A stretch of DNA of 64,000 nucleotides, taken from NCBI GenBank assembly GCA_963776505.1, contig CAVZNH010000080.1, forward strand, positions 62,001-126,000, written 5' to 3'. The notes under the pieces are model-generated. The model was not told the origin of the DNA, did no database searches, and was given only the letters and a program-made list of their open reading frames with translations. Source of the stretch: JAMXLO01 sp963776505 (GTDB lineage Bacteria > Pseudomonadota > Alphaproteobacteria > Acetobacterales > Acetobacteraceae). Positions 1-8,123 of the stretch are shown piece by piece (the stretch's first letter is position 1; each line of letters opens with the position of its first letter). A program made the position numbers and the translations under genes.

Positions 1-4
1 ACAG

Positions 5-10
5 TATAGT
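5..10 (+). promoter_or_regulatory. Candidate -10 box of the left-edge small RNA
   Basis: TATAGT lies at 5-10, close to the TATAAT consensus. It would place a transcription start near 16-18, just before the first hairpin of the structured RNA candidate. The -35 region would fall outside the window, so this is only a half-supported promoter. Confidence 0.35.
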
Positions 11-16
11 CACTGA

Positions 17-140
17 ATACGGCGGCGTTGCCGCCAGTTTTCCGGCTCTTCGGAGTCGGAAGGGGGTCGATGACCCCTGCGTCTCCCAGACGTGAAGCCT
101 CCCTGTTTACTTGCCCCCGGTCATTGGCCGGGGGCTTTTT
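17..140 (+). ncRNA. Candidate small structured RNA, five consecutive hairpins
   Basis: This stretch has no open reading frame but folds into a run of short hairpins: 21-35 (six GC pairs), 41-60 (stem closed by a cUUCGg tetraloop), 63-77, 80-92, and a terminator hairpin at 113-135 followed by T136-T140. The single-stranded stretch between the fourth and fifth hairpins holds CCTCCC, which could pair with Shine-Dalgarno sequences. A -10-like box precedes it. I do not recognise the RNA family. It could instead be the 3' end of a longer RNA or an mRNA trailer beginning outside the window. Confidence 0.45.
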
Positions 141-142
141 CT
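113..142 (+). terminator. Rho-independent terminator
   Basis: A perfect 8-bp stem GCCCCCGG (113-120) pairs with CCGGGGGC (128-135) around a 7-nt loop and is followed directly by five T residues. This is a textbook intrinsic terminator for rightward transcription entering from the left edge. Confidence 0.85.
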
Positions 143-216
143 TATGGCTGCGTTTAACGTTGGCATAACGGTGCGATGACGATTATTGCCGGGTCGCCCG
201 ATACTTCACGATTACT

Positions 217-1284
217 TTATTGCACCAATTCGAGAGCGCGCAGCACAGCCGGATCAAGCCGCTGGAGATTCCCTGGGGGGTGCAGGGCAAACCCCATCGA
301 ATTGTCGTATCCCCACAGCGCCCAGCCAAACCCCTGCTGCTCACACGCCGTGTGCACCGTGGCAAGCCAGGCCAGGCGCGCCGGCACGTTCAGGTTTTGC
401 GAGGCGCCGAATTCTCCCACCAGCACGCCGACGTGGTGACGCCGCGCCCATTCGCCTGCTTCGGCGATGCGGACGGTCAGTTTCGCCACATCCCAGTGCT
501 GCGCACAGTAGAAGCGCATCAGGTCGGCGGTTGGCGGATCCCCGGTCGAACCGGCGGTGGCTTGGCATGCGCCCTCGTCGGTGACGGGGAAGGGCAGGCG
601 GGCCATGGCCGCCGCGTCGAGCCCGGTTCGGTAGGCGCCAAGAGCGGTCAATTCCGCAGGCTCGTAGAGATGGAAACTGTAGATCACGTTGGAGTCGGGC
701 TCTGGCGGAAGAGACAGGAGACCGTCGATGCTGCCCCAATCGGCCCCGGTGAGTACGATGGTATTCGTCGGCAGGGTGGCGCGGATCGTCAGCACGGCCT
801 GATGCTGCAGCCTCGCCCAGGCGCCGGGGTCACTCGCAAACACTGGCTCGTTCAGGATCTCCGGAAATGTCGTGGCCGGATCGAACCGACGCAGCAGCGG
901 GGCGAGTGAGCGCCAGGTGTCGAGCAGCTTCGCCTGGTCAGCCGAGCTGGTCTCGAGATGCCAGTCGGCGGGAAACAGCGCCACGACCACGGCGAGACCG
1001 TGCCTTTGCAACCTCGTCACTGCGCTGACCAGAGCTTCCGGTTGTGACAGCAGGTCGGGTTGCACCGCCACGCGCACGAAGGTGAAACCCGCATGCTTGA
1101 GCGCCACCAGCGCGGCGTCGTCGAGATAGAAGCGCAGAGCTGTTGGATCGCGACGCGGCGGGAAACGGAACCAATGCGTGATGTTGACGCCGCGCCGGAG
1201 CGCGGTTGGGAGGTTGCCCGCTGCGGTCAGCAACATCAGAGCAAGCGTTGCGGCCAGCAGACGGTAACCAATCATTCGCATCAC
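217..1284 (-). CDS. Secreted glycoside hydrolase family 5 (endoglucanase-like)
   Basis: This 355-residue protein starts with a hydrophobic signal sequence (about 1-23). The mature part has the TIM-barrel pattern of GH5 beta-glycosidases: RGVNITHW near residue 31, the acid/base motif LNEP at 144-147 (E146), YSFHLYEP near 202-209, and the nucleophile motif GEFGA at 290-294 (E291). The family hydrolyses beta-1,4-linked glucans or related polysaccharides in the periplasm or outside the cell; the exact substrate cannot be read from sequence. It is divergent from the membrane glycosyltransferase starting 31 bases away, so the two may share a control region and an exopolysaccharide role (inference). 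Confidence 0.85.
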   Translation of the reverse strand: MMRMIGYRLLAATLALMLLTAAGNLPTALRRGVNITHWFRFPPRRDPTALRFYLDDAALVALKHAGFTFVRVAVQPDLLSQPEALVSAVTRLQRHGLAVVVALFPADWHLETSSADQAKLLDTWRSLAPLLRRFDPATTFPEILNEPVFASDPGAWARLQHQAVLTIRATLPTNTIVLTGADWGSIDGLLSLPPEPDSNVIYSFHLYEPAELTALGAYRTGLDAAAMARLPFPVTDEGACQATAGSTGDPPTADLMRFYCAQHWDVAKLTVRIAEAGEWARRHHVGVLVGEFGASQNLNVPARLAWLATVHTACEQQGFGWALWGYDNSMGFALHPPGNLQRLDPAVLRALELVQ

Positions 1285-1315
1285 GCTGCGATAGACGCAG
1301 GACCGCTAATGACCG

Positions 1316-2990
1316 GTGAACGAAGCCGTGTGCAGAATCCCGATCCTGTCCGTATTGATGATCGCGGCTTTGCTGCTGATTGCCGTTGCGTGGCTGCGTA
1401 GCGCGGAATACGACGAACAGTACACGCTGTTCCTGACCGGAGGCGTGGCGCGTCCTATCTGGGGATCTGACGCGATCACTGCCGGCGAGGTGCAGGCCTT
1501 GCAGCACGGTCGTGCGGGCTCTTCTGCCATAGCGCGCGACCTGCGAGCCACTGACGTGCACCCGCCGCTGTATTTCTGGACAATTGCGGAATGGCGTCGG
1601 CTGATGGGCAATTCGCTGTTTGTGGCGAGACTGGCTTCCGTGCTGTTCAGTCTCGTGACGCTGGGGCTGATAGCAGCAATAGCGCGGTCCGTCGGCATTC
1701 CTCCTGTGGCGGCGATATTGCTGACGGTCGGCTGCTATGGCTTCGCCTATACCGGGGCTACCGCACGCGCATTTGCGATGGCGCAGATGCTGAGTGTGGC
1801 TGGCGTCGCTGTGCTGATAACCGCCCGAAGCCGGTCATGGTTGTCGTTTGCGGCCGGCGTGCTGCTGGGTGCCGCAACTTTCACGAACTATCTGGCAGCA
1901 TTCGTGGCTTGCGCTGCGTTGCTTTACGCTGTCATTGCGAGGAGCGCAGCGACGCGGAAAGTTCTACATCTGGATGGAGATTGCCGCGTCGCTGCGCTCC
2001 TAACAAGAAACCATGAGCAGACTGTGCCGCGCGCATTACGTAAGGGAAGACGTGGATGGCCGGCCTTCGCCGGCCATGACGAGTGCCGGTTTCATCCAGC
2101 GCGGCTCCGCCACCAGGCGGGTGTGGAACTCGCTATGACAATGGGTTTTGCACTCTGGTTGCCAGCGGACCTGTGGTTCTTCCTGGTTCAGCGGCAAGCG
2201 CGGGTCGGCCAATTCGCGCCGTTCGAAGCGATGCCCACGCTCGACGAGACTCGCACAGTATTCAGCGGCCAACCTGTTCGGTGGATTGCCGCTCTATCTG
2301 CATGGCGTCGTACGGACCGCCATCACTGTGGCGCTGGCCGTTCTGTCGGTCGGTTTGGTCGCACTGATCATACTGCGCTGGCACCGCATTGCGACGCCCA
2401 AGACGCGTTTGCTGCTTGTCATGACTGCTGCCGCGCCGCCAATCGGGCTGCTGCTGCTCGGCGTCGTATTCGACAACTCGCCGATCGAACTGCGCTATCT
2501 TGCATTCGCCACGCCATTTGTTGGCTTGCTGCTTGCCGCCGCGCTGCCGCGGTACGCCCGCTACGCCGTCCTCGCGATCCAGGCCATTGCGCTGGTTGGT
2601 CTCATGACGCGTCCGGAGACAATGCAACCGGCGCGTGCCACTGCGGTCGCAGCCGCGTCGCTCGTGCATGACGGGGTGGTGCTGCTGCCGCATGGCAACG
2701 ATGGCGTGGGCATTGTCGGCGCCTTCGCTGTCGAGTCACCGCCGACCTTGCGCCTGATGGTGATCGGCCGGGAGGAAACGCCAGCGGAGATTCGTGCACG
2801 CGCTTCGCGCTATCCGCGTGCGGTTCTTGCCTTGCTTGGTCAGGACGCAGCGAGCCGCGCGACATTGCCCATCATGCGCCAGGCATTTGCCGATCCCTGC
2901 TGGCGCGCGGCGGGTGCTGCGTTCAACGTGCTCGCGTTCGACCGAGCCTGCGGCGAGGGATGCGCGTGTCCTGCAGGGCCTTCGCCATAA
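1316..2990 (+). pseudogene. GT39/PMT-like membrane glycosyltransferase, interrupted
   Basis: The product is a polytopic membrane protein. The N-terminal half (1316 to about 1930) has a first membrane helix, an acidic first loop (SAEYDEQY), a DVHPPLYF motif typical of dolichyl-phosphate-mannose-type (GT39/ArnT-like) enzymes, and further helices. A palindromic repeat of roughly 200 bp is then inserted without breaking the frame. The gene resumes at GFALWLPADLWFF near 2145. Around 2270 one extra base shifts the frame, and the rest (ANLFGGLPLYL onward, four or more helices plus a soluble tail) reads in the next frame to the stop at 2990. The family transfers sugars from lipid-linked donors on the periplasmic face. 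The shift could be a sequencing error; the repeat looks real. Confidence 0.65.
1931..2100. repeat. Palindromic repeat element(s) inside the glycosyltransferase
   Basis: The sequence GGAGCGCAGCGACGCGG (1941-1957) is exactly inverted at 1984-2000, and the left arm begins with TCATTGCGAGGAGCG as in the repeat at 27457. About 55 bases later comes a second palindrome, ATGGCCGGC (2056-2064) facing GCCGGCCAT (2069-2077). Both look like dispersed intergenic repeats but here they lie within a coding region and leave its reading frame open. The outer boundaries are estimates. Confidence 0.7.
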
Positions 2991-3007
2991 GCTTCGTCAT
3001 GCCGTCG

Positions 3008-4186
3008 CTAGTAGACCAGCGCGTGATCCACGACCGGCTCCCAGCGGCCGTCGTGCACGACCGAGAGGAAGGCGGCGGTGGCACCGTGGTGGTTGGTGGC
3101 ACTGAAGGAATAGGTCCCGCCGAACAGATCGTGGAAGTCGTGGATGCTCTCCATCGCCTTCACCAGGCTGTCTACCGTGAGGTCGCGACCGGCGCGTTGC
3201 AGCGCCTCGATGGCGATCTGCGCCGAGGTGTAGCCCATTTCGCCGAGATAGTTCACATCGACGCCGTAGCGCGCTTTGTATTTCTGCGTGAATGCCTTGA
3301 TCGCCGGCCGTGGGTCGTCCGGATAGGCATACAGCGACGGCGACATCGAATAGAACCCGTCCGCGACATTGCCCGGCGCCTCGGCAATTGCCGTATCGTA
3401 CGACGCAACCTGGCCGAGCAGATCGACTTTCCAGCCAACCTTCTTGACGGTCGCGATGATCAGCGTCGAGTCGCGCACGATCGTGCCCATGGTGATCAGG
3501 TCGCAGTTCGCCTCACGCAACTTGGCGATCGCCGCGGTGAAGTCGGTGTCGGTCGGCTTGTGAGCGGTGGTCGCGACGATCTTCATGCCCATCGCCTCGG
3601 CCTGCATCTGTGCGCCGGCGAGCACATCCTTGCCGAAGTCGGTGTCCTGGTACATCGCGCAGATCGCCTTCTTGCCGCGCTGCTCGACGAAGTACTTCAC
3701 GCCGGCCCGCATCTGATCGACGTAGGAGGAATACTGGCTGAACTTCAGTTTGTTGAACGGCTCGAACATGGAACGCGCCGCCGACAGCGGCAGCAGCTTC
3801 GGCACGTTCTTCTCGATCGCCATCGGGAAGGTGGCGTTGTTCATCGGCGTGCCGCCGTCCTCGATGGTGAAGAACACGCCGTCGTTGTTGATCAGCTTGT
3901 TGATCGCCTGCACCGCGCGCGGCACCTGGTACTGGCTGTCCTCGACGATGTAGCGGATCTTGCGGCCGTTGATCCCGCCCTTCTCGTTCACCTCGTCGAA
4001 TGCGAGGCGCACGGCATTCGCGTTGTTCACGCCTTGCACCGCGGTGACGCCGGACAGATCGGTTATGGTGCCGACAAGGATCTCGGTGTCGGTGACGCCG
4101 CGCTGCGTTTCGGCGAACGCGCCAGATCCGAGGACCAGCAGCGCCGCCGTGGCCACGAGGCATGTGGCAGTATTCCCTGAACTCAT
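3008..4186 (-). CDS. ABC transporter substrate-binding protein, amino-acid type
   Basis: This 392-residue periplasmic protein belongs to the type 1 periplasmic binding fold (Leu/Ile/Val-binding LivK-like). It has a Sec signal peptide (about 1-25, cleavage after GAFA), then TEILVGTITDLSG and the typical two-lobe pattern (GVNNANAVRLAFDEVNEKGGINGRKI). It would capture a small amino-acid-like ligand for an ABC importer. No permease or ATPase gene adjoins it; the nearest liv-type transporter is 37 kb away at 40-44.6 kb. It is therefore an orphan receptor whose partner may be elsewhere. The ATG is preceded by a purine-rich GGGGGGAAAG ribosome-binding stretch. Confidence 0.9.
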   Translation of the reverse strand: MSSGNTATCLVATAALLVLGSGAFAETQRGVTDTEILVGTITDLSGVTAVQGVNNANAVRLAFDEVNEKGGINGRKIRYIVEDSQYQVPRAVQAINKLINNDGVFFTIEDGGTPMNNATFPMAIEKNVPKLLPLSAARSMFEPFNKLKFSQYSSYVDQMRAGVKYFVEQRGKKAICAMYQDTDFGKDVLAGAQMQAEAMGMKIVATTAHKPTDTDFTAAIAKLREANCDLITMGTIVRDSTLIIATVKKVGWKVDLLGQVASYDTAIAEAPGNVADGFYSMSPSLYAYPDDPRPAIKAFTQKYKARYGVDVNYLGEMGYTSAQIAIEALQRAGRDLTVDSLVKAMESIHDFHDLFGGTYSFSATNHHGATAAFLSVVHDGRWEPVVDHALVY

Positions 4187-4256
4187 GTTCTTTCCCCCCA
4201 GACGATTACGGGGAGATTAGCCCACGGACGATACGAATGCCAAGCGAAGCCGCGGA

Positions 4257-4763
4257 TCAGTCGCCAGGAACCACCAGGAACAGATCGGTATCGCCGGTAT
4301 CCTGACCGCAGGCGGTGAGCAGTGCGTGGACCTGGCCGCGGTGGTGCGTCTGGTGATTGAAGAAGTGCATCACCAGCGGCCCCTTCGGACGCCGCATCTC
4401 CTTGCCGGCCGCGCCACTGAACCACACCAGGTCCTCGGCCAGCCAGGCGTCGTCCACGCGGTCGGCCCAGGCGATGATATCGGCATCCGCTGTCTCGCGG
4501 CGTGCCTGCATCGTTGCGAAATCATCGATCATGCTGGCGCTTTGCTTGATGCCGACCTCGGGCTTCGGCCACGCGTCGAAGCGTGACATCCACTGCGTGT
4601 CGCCCCAAACGAGGTGGCACAGCGTGCCGTGGATCGAGTGCCAGAACGCGCCGCGATCCGCCTTGCGTTGGTCGTCGGTCAGACGCGCGGCTGCGGCATA
4701 CAGGCGGCGGTTCATCTCTTGGTTGTACTCCGCCATCAGGCGGACATAACCCGGCGTGATCAT
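4257..4763 (-). CDS. DinB-family protein
   Basis: This 168-residue protein carries the DinB/YfiT four-helix-bundle pattern: YNQEMNRRLY near the N-terminus, a metal-binding His in SIHGTLCHLVWGD, and a C-terminal HFFNHQTHHRGQVHALL motif with three closely spaced His residues that normally complete a metal site. Members include thiol-dependent transferases and many proteins of unknown role, so no reaction is assigned. An upstream in-frame ATG exists at 4820, but GGAGG sits 8 bases before the ATG at 4763, which decides the start. Confidence 0.85.
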   Translation of the reverse strand: MITPGYVRLMAEYNQEMNRRLYAAAARLTDDQRKADRGAFWHSIHGTLCHLVWGDTQWMSRFDAWPKPEVGIKQSASMIDDFATMQARRETADADIIAWADRVDDAWLAEDLVWFSGAAGKEMRRPKGPLVMHFFNHQTHHRGQVHALLTACGQDTGDTDLFLVVPGD

Positions 4764-4861
4764 GACGACGGCCTCCATGCGAGAGCCGCAGCTTAGGCGG
4801 CTATTGTCGCACTGCGTCAATCTTGATCGAGCGAGTCAACATGACGCCCGCGCGGCGGCGG

Positions 4862-6756
4862 TCACAGGAACCCGATCGACAGCCAGGGTATCGCGACGAC
4901 GATCGCCAGTGCTACCGCGAGGGCCGCCAGGTACGGCCACATGCGGCCCAATGCGTCGTCCGGCGAGACCCGTCCGATCGCGCAGGCGCCATAGAAACCC
5001 ACACCGAACGGCGGCGCGAACAGCCCGATGCCCATCGCCAGGATGATCACCAAGGCATAGTGCACCTCGTGAACGCCCATCGCCTTGGCTACCGGGAAAA
5101 GCAGCGGGCCAAACAGCACGATGGCGGGGATACCCTCCAGCACGCTGCCCAGGATGACGAAGGCAACCGCGGTGATGGCGAGGAAGCCCAGCTTGCCGCC
5201 CGGCACCGATGCCATCACCGAGACCAGCCATTGCGAGAAGCCGGACTGCGTCAGCGCCCAGGCCATCGCTGTCGCGGTGCCGATGATCAGCATCACCGCG
5301 CCGGTGAGCGAAACCGTATCCACCAGGATCGGATAGATCCGCCGCCAGTCGAACTGCCGGTACACCAGCAGGCCGAGCACCGCGGTGTAGACCACGCCCA
5401 CGGTGGAGACTTCCGTCGCGGTTGCGATGCCGTTGATCACCGCGGCGCGGATCACGAACGGCAAGGTCAGGCCTGGCACCGCGATGACGAAGGTGCGCAG
5501 CATCAGCGACACCGGTGCACGCTCGCCGCCGCCGGTGTCCATGTGGCGCGAGCGGATCCAGCACACCACGACAAGCGCGAGCGCGGCCACCGCCGCCGGC
5601 AGCAGTCCGCCGGTGAACAGCGCGGTGATCGAGACGTTGGTCACCGAGCCGATGGTGATCAGCACCAGGCTCGGCGGAATGGTCTCTGACATCGCGCTGG
5701 AACTCGCCAGCAATGCGGCGAGCTCGCCGGGATGCGAGCCGCGGCGCCGCATCTCGGGGAACAGCACCGGCGCGACCGCGGCCATGTCGGCGGCCTTCGA
5801 TCCGGAAATGCCGGACACCAGATACATTGCGCCAAGCAGCACGTAGGACAGGCCGCCGCGCACGTGGCCGACCAGGGCCGCGAGGAACGCCACCATGACG
5901 CGCGCGATGCCGGTCATCTCCATCAGCAGGCCGAGGAAGACGAACATCGGCACCGACAGCAGCAGCAGGTTCGACATGCCCTCGTCCATCCGGTTGACCA
6001 CGACGGACAGCGGCAGGGTGCTGGTCAGACCGAGATACGACATGGTGGCGATGCCGAAGGCGAAGGCGATCGGCACCCCGATGCCGACGCACACGGCGAC
6101 GATGACGACAAAGAACACGATCAGGCTGCCGAAGCCCATGGCGAGCAGCAGCGGTTGGCATAACCACAGCACCGCCGCGATCCCGACAACAGTCGCCAAC
6201 GCCAGCGAGAAGCTGCGCACGGTCGTGGTTTCCAGCAGGCGCAGCAGTGAGATGATTGCGGCGAGCGAGATGCCGACCACGATGGCGACGACGCGATAGC
6301 CGTCGGAGATCTGCAGCGAAATCAGCTCGACGTAACGTTGCTGGTCCAGGTACTGCGCGGCGGGCAGCAGGACCTCCAGCACGAAGGCGATCACCACCAG
6401 CGAGGCGACGCGCGGCGAACCAGCTTGCCCATTGCGGCGGCACCCAGTTGGCCAGCGTGGTCAGCCGCATGTGGCCGTCACGCCGCAGTGCCACGACCAT
6501 GCCAAGCATGGATAGCCAGAGGAACAGGAAGTTGGCGAGTTCGTCGGTCCAGAACAGCGGACTGTCGAGCACGTAACGCGACACCACGCCGGCGAACAGG
6601 ATGGAAACCTCGGCCAGCACAAGCAGCGCGCCGACGAACTCGCACGTCCTGCCGATCGCCTGGTCGAGCGAGGAAGGCGCTTCGCCGCAGCGTGGCCCAG
6701 CCGGGTGCGATCGGCTCGGCAAGCCCCGTTGTAAGGTCGGATGAGTTGAGGCTCAT
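4862..6756 (-). CDS. TRAP transporter fused DctQM permease (frameshifted)
   Basis: One coding region reads through a DctQ-like small permease domain (about 6700-6420; FVGALLVLAEVSILFAGVVSRYV, SPLFWTDELANFLFLW) into a DctM large permease (about 6400-4862; more than 10 helices, GISGSKAADMAAVAPVLFPEMRRRG, ASSSAMSETIPPS). These domains form the membrane part of a tripartite ATP-independent transporter that takes up an organic acid using an ion gradient. The start ATG (6754-6756) overlaps the dctP stop as ATGA. Two one-base breaks, near 6690 and 6400, split the frame; the second is repaired by dropping one base. A natural QM fusion is known in the family, so fusion plus sequencing errors is the simplest reading. 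Confidence 0.8.
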
Positions 6757-7772
6757 GCCGTAAGCGGGCCGACGTATTTCTCCAGCAGCGCCCAGGCCTT
6801 GTCGCCCGCGGTCTTCTTCATTTCGGGATAGAAGCCGGCTTTCGCCAGCACCTCGCGGAATGGCTTGGAGTCAGGGGCGTTGAACGTCATCCCCTTGGCG
6901 GTCAGGTTCTGTTGCTCCGCCTTCGTCATGGTGACGAAGTCCTGCCGCTCGGCCAGCGCCTCCTCGTCGAAGATGCGGCGAACGGTCTCCTGCAGGTCGG
7001 GCGGCAGCCGCTTCCAAGCCGCAACGTTGAACGAAGTGTGGAAGCCGGCCCAGACATGGTTGGTGAGGCTGCAGTATTTCTGCACTTCGTACAGCTTGGC
7101 GGTATCGATCAGCACCAGCGGGTTTTCCTGGCCGTCCACGATGCCGGTCTGCAGCGCGCTGTACACCTCATTGAAGTTGATCGCGGTTGGTGACGCGCCA
7201 AGGTGGCGGAACAACGAAATGAGATACGGTGCGACAGGCAGCCGGATCTTGAAGCCATGCAGGTCATCGGGGCTAGTGATCGACTTGGTCCGCGTGGTGA
7301 TCTGGCGGAAGCCGTGGTCGTAGCCCTTGTCCAGGCAATAGAGGCCGATCTGCTCCGCCGCAGCGCGCAGAAAGTTGCCGAGATCGCCGTCCATCGCGGC
7401 CCAGACATGATCAATGTCCGGGAAGGCAAAACCGACGCCTGGGATACCACAGGCAGGGTTGCGCGGCGCCAGCAGATCGATCGGCAGGTTGTACATCTCG
7501 AGCGCGCCGGACAGGACCTGGGAGATCATCGCGGTGTCGCCGCCGAGTACACTGTTCGGGTAGATGGTGATCTCCAGCCGCCCGTTGGTTTCCTTCTTAA
7601 CCTTGTCGGCGGCGATCTGGTCGTGTGCCATCGCCGGATGCTCCATCGGTGCCGACGAGCCCAGCTTGTAGCTGAACTCCGCGGCATTGGCCGGCCAATG
7701 CAGGATGGTGGCTGCGCTGATGCCGGCGGATCCCGCAATCACTTGCCGGCGCGACAGCTTGTTGTGCTGCAT
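6753..7772 (-). CDS. dctP: TRAP transporter substrate-binding protein DctP
   Basis: This 339-residue protein starts with a twin-arginine-type leader (LSRRQVIAGSAG, hydrophobic core, cut near ANAAEF). It shows DctP features: KLGSSAPMEHP, DKVKKETNGRLEITIYPN, and GIVDGQENPLVLI, the region holding the conserved ligand-carboxylate Arg/Asn environment. It binds a carboxylate-type solute in the periplasm and passes it to the DctQM permease encoded next. The stop and the permease start overlap in ATGA, so the two are translationally coupled. The ligand cannot be determined here. Confidence 0.9.
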   Translation of the reverse strand: MQHNKLSRRQVIAGSAGISAATILHWPANAAEFSYKLGSSAPMEHPAMAHDQIAADKVKKETNGRLEITIYPNSVLGGDTAMISQVLSGALEMYNLPIDLLAPRNPACGIPGVGFAFPDIDHVWAAMDGDLGNFLRAAAEQIGLYCLDKGYDHGFRQITTRTKSITSPDDLHGFKIRLPVAPYLISLFRHLGASPTAINFNEVYSALQTGIVDGQENPLVLIDTAKLYEVQKYCSLTNHVWAGFHTSFNVAAWKRLPPDLQETVRRIFDEEALAERQDFVTMTKAEQQNLTAKGMTFNAPDSKPFREVLAKAGFYPEMKKTAGDKAWALLEKYVGPLTA

Positions 7773-7866
7773 CGACTACCCTCCCATTTGGGTCGTGGCC
7801 CTTGCGGCCTGTGTATTGTGTGAGAGCGTGCCGGCACAGCAGCAACCAAGTCAAGCCACCGGATGG

Positions 7867-8118
7867 TCACCGCGAGCTGTTTCGTTGTTCGAACACGAGC
7901 GACAGAAACCGGCCAAAGTCGCGGTTGGATTTCGCGCGCACGGCATCGTCCCGACCGATCGGGTAGGGCCGGCGGGAGGTGCACAGGCCCAGAATGATCT
8001 TGCGCAGGAAGGGGCCTGACATAGGCAGCAAAGTGTTTTCGTCGCGCACCGTGCCGTCGCGCTGAACGCGAAATCGACATCCACCAAGCTGTCTGCCGAT
8101 CAGGCGCCGCAGGGCGGA
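7867..8118 (-). pseudogene. C-terminal fragment of split dienelactone-hydrolase-like gene
   Basis: This is an open frame of about 83 codons without a convincing start. It reads SALRRLIGRQLGG, then VQRDGTVRDENTLLPMSGP, LRKIILGLC and RPYPIGRD, ending at a TGA. It begins immediately outside the left inverted repeat of the IS30-type element. It lies on the same strand as the truncated hydrolase that ends at the other inverted repeat. I read it as the displaced 3' end of that hydrolase; joining the two would give about 345 residues. The match is by position, strand and my memory of such tails, not by a search. Confidence 0.6.
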
Positions 8119-8123
8119 TTAAC

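Noticed and set aside
1..216. Possible 6S, SRP, RNase P or tmRNA gene at the left edge
   Set aside because: The hairpin series does not contain the conserved sequence blocks I know for those RNAs, so I left the RNA unnamed.
2960..4180. 406-aa rightward ORF opposite the binding protein
   Set aside because: It is His/Arg-rich antisense of a signal-peptide-bearing binding protein with clear family motifs.
4823..5689. Long rightward ORF (288 aa) opposite dctM
   Set aside because: It is Arg/His/Asp-rich, has no recognisable motif and lies opposite a multi-helix permease whose motifs are clear; it is a high-GC shadow frame.
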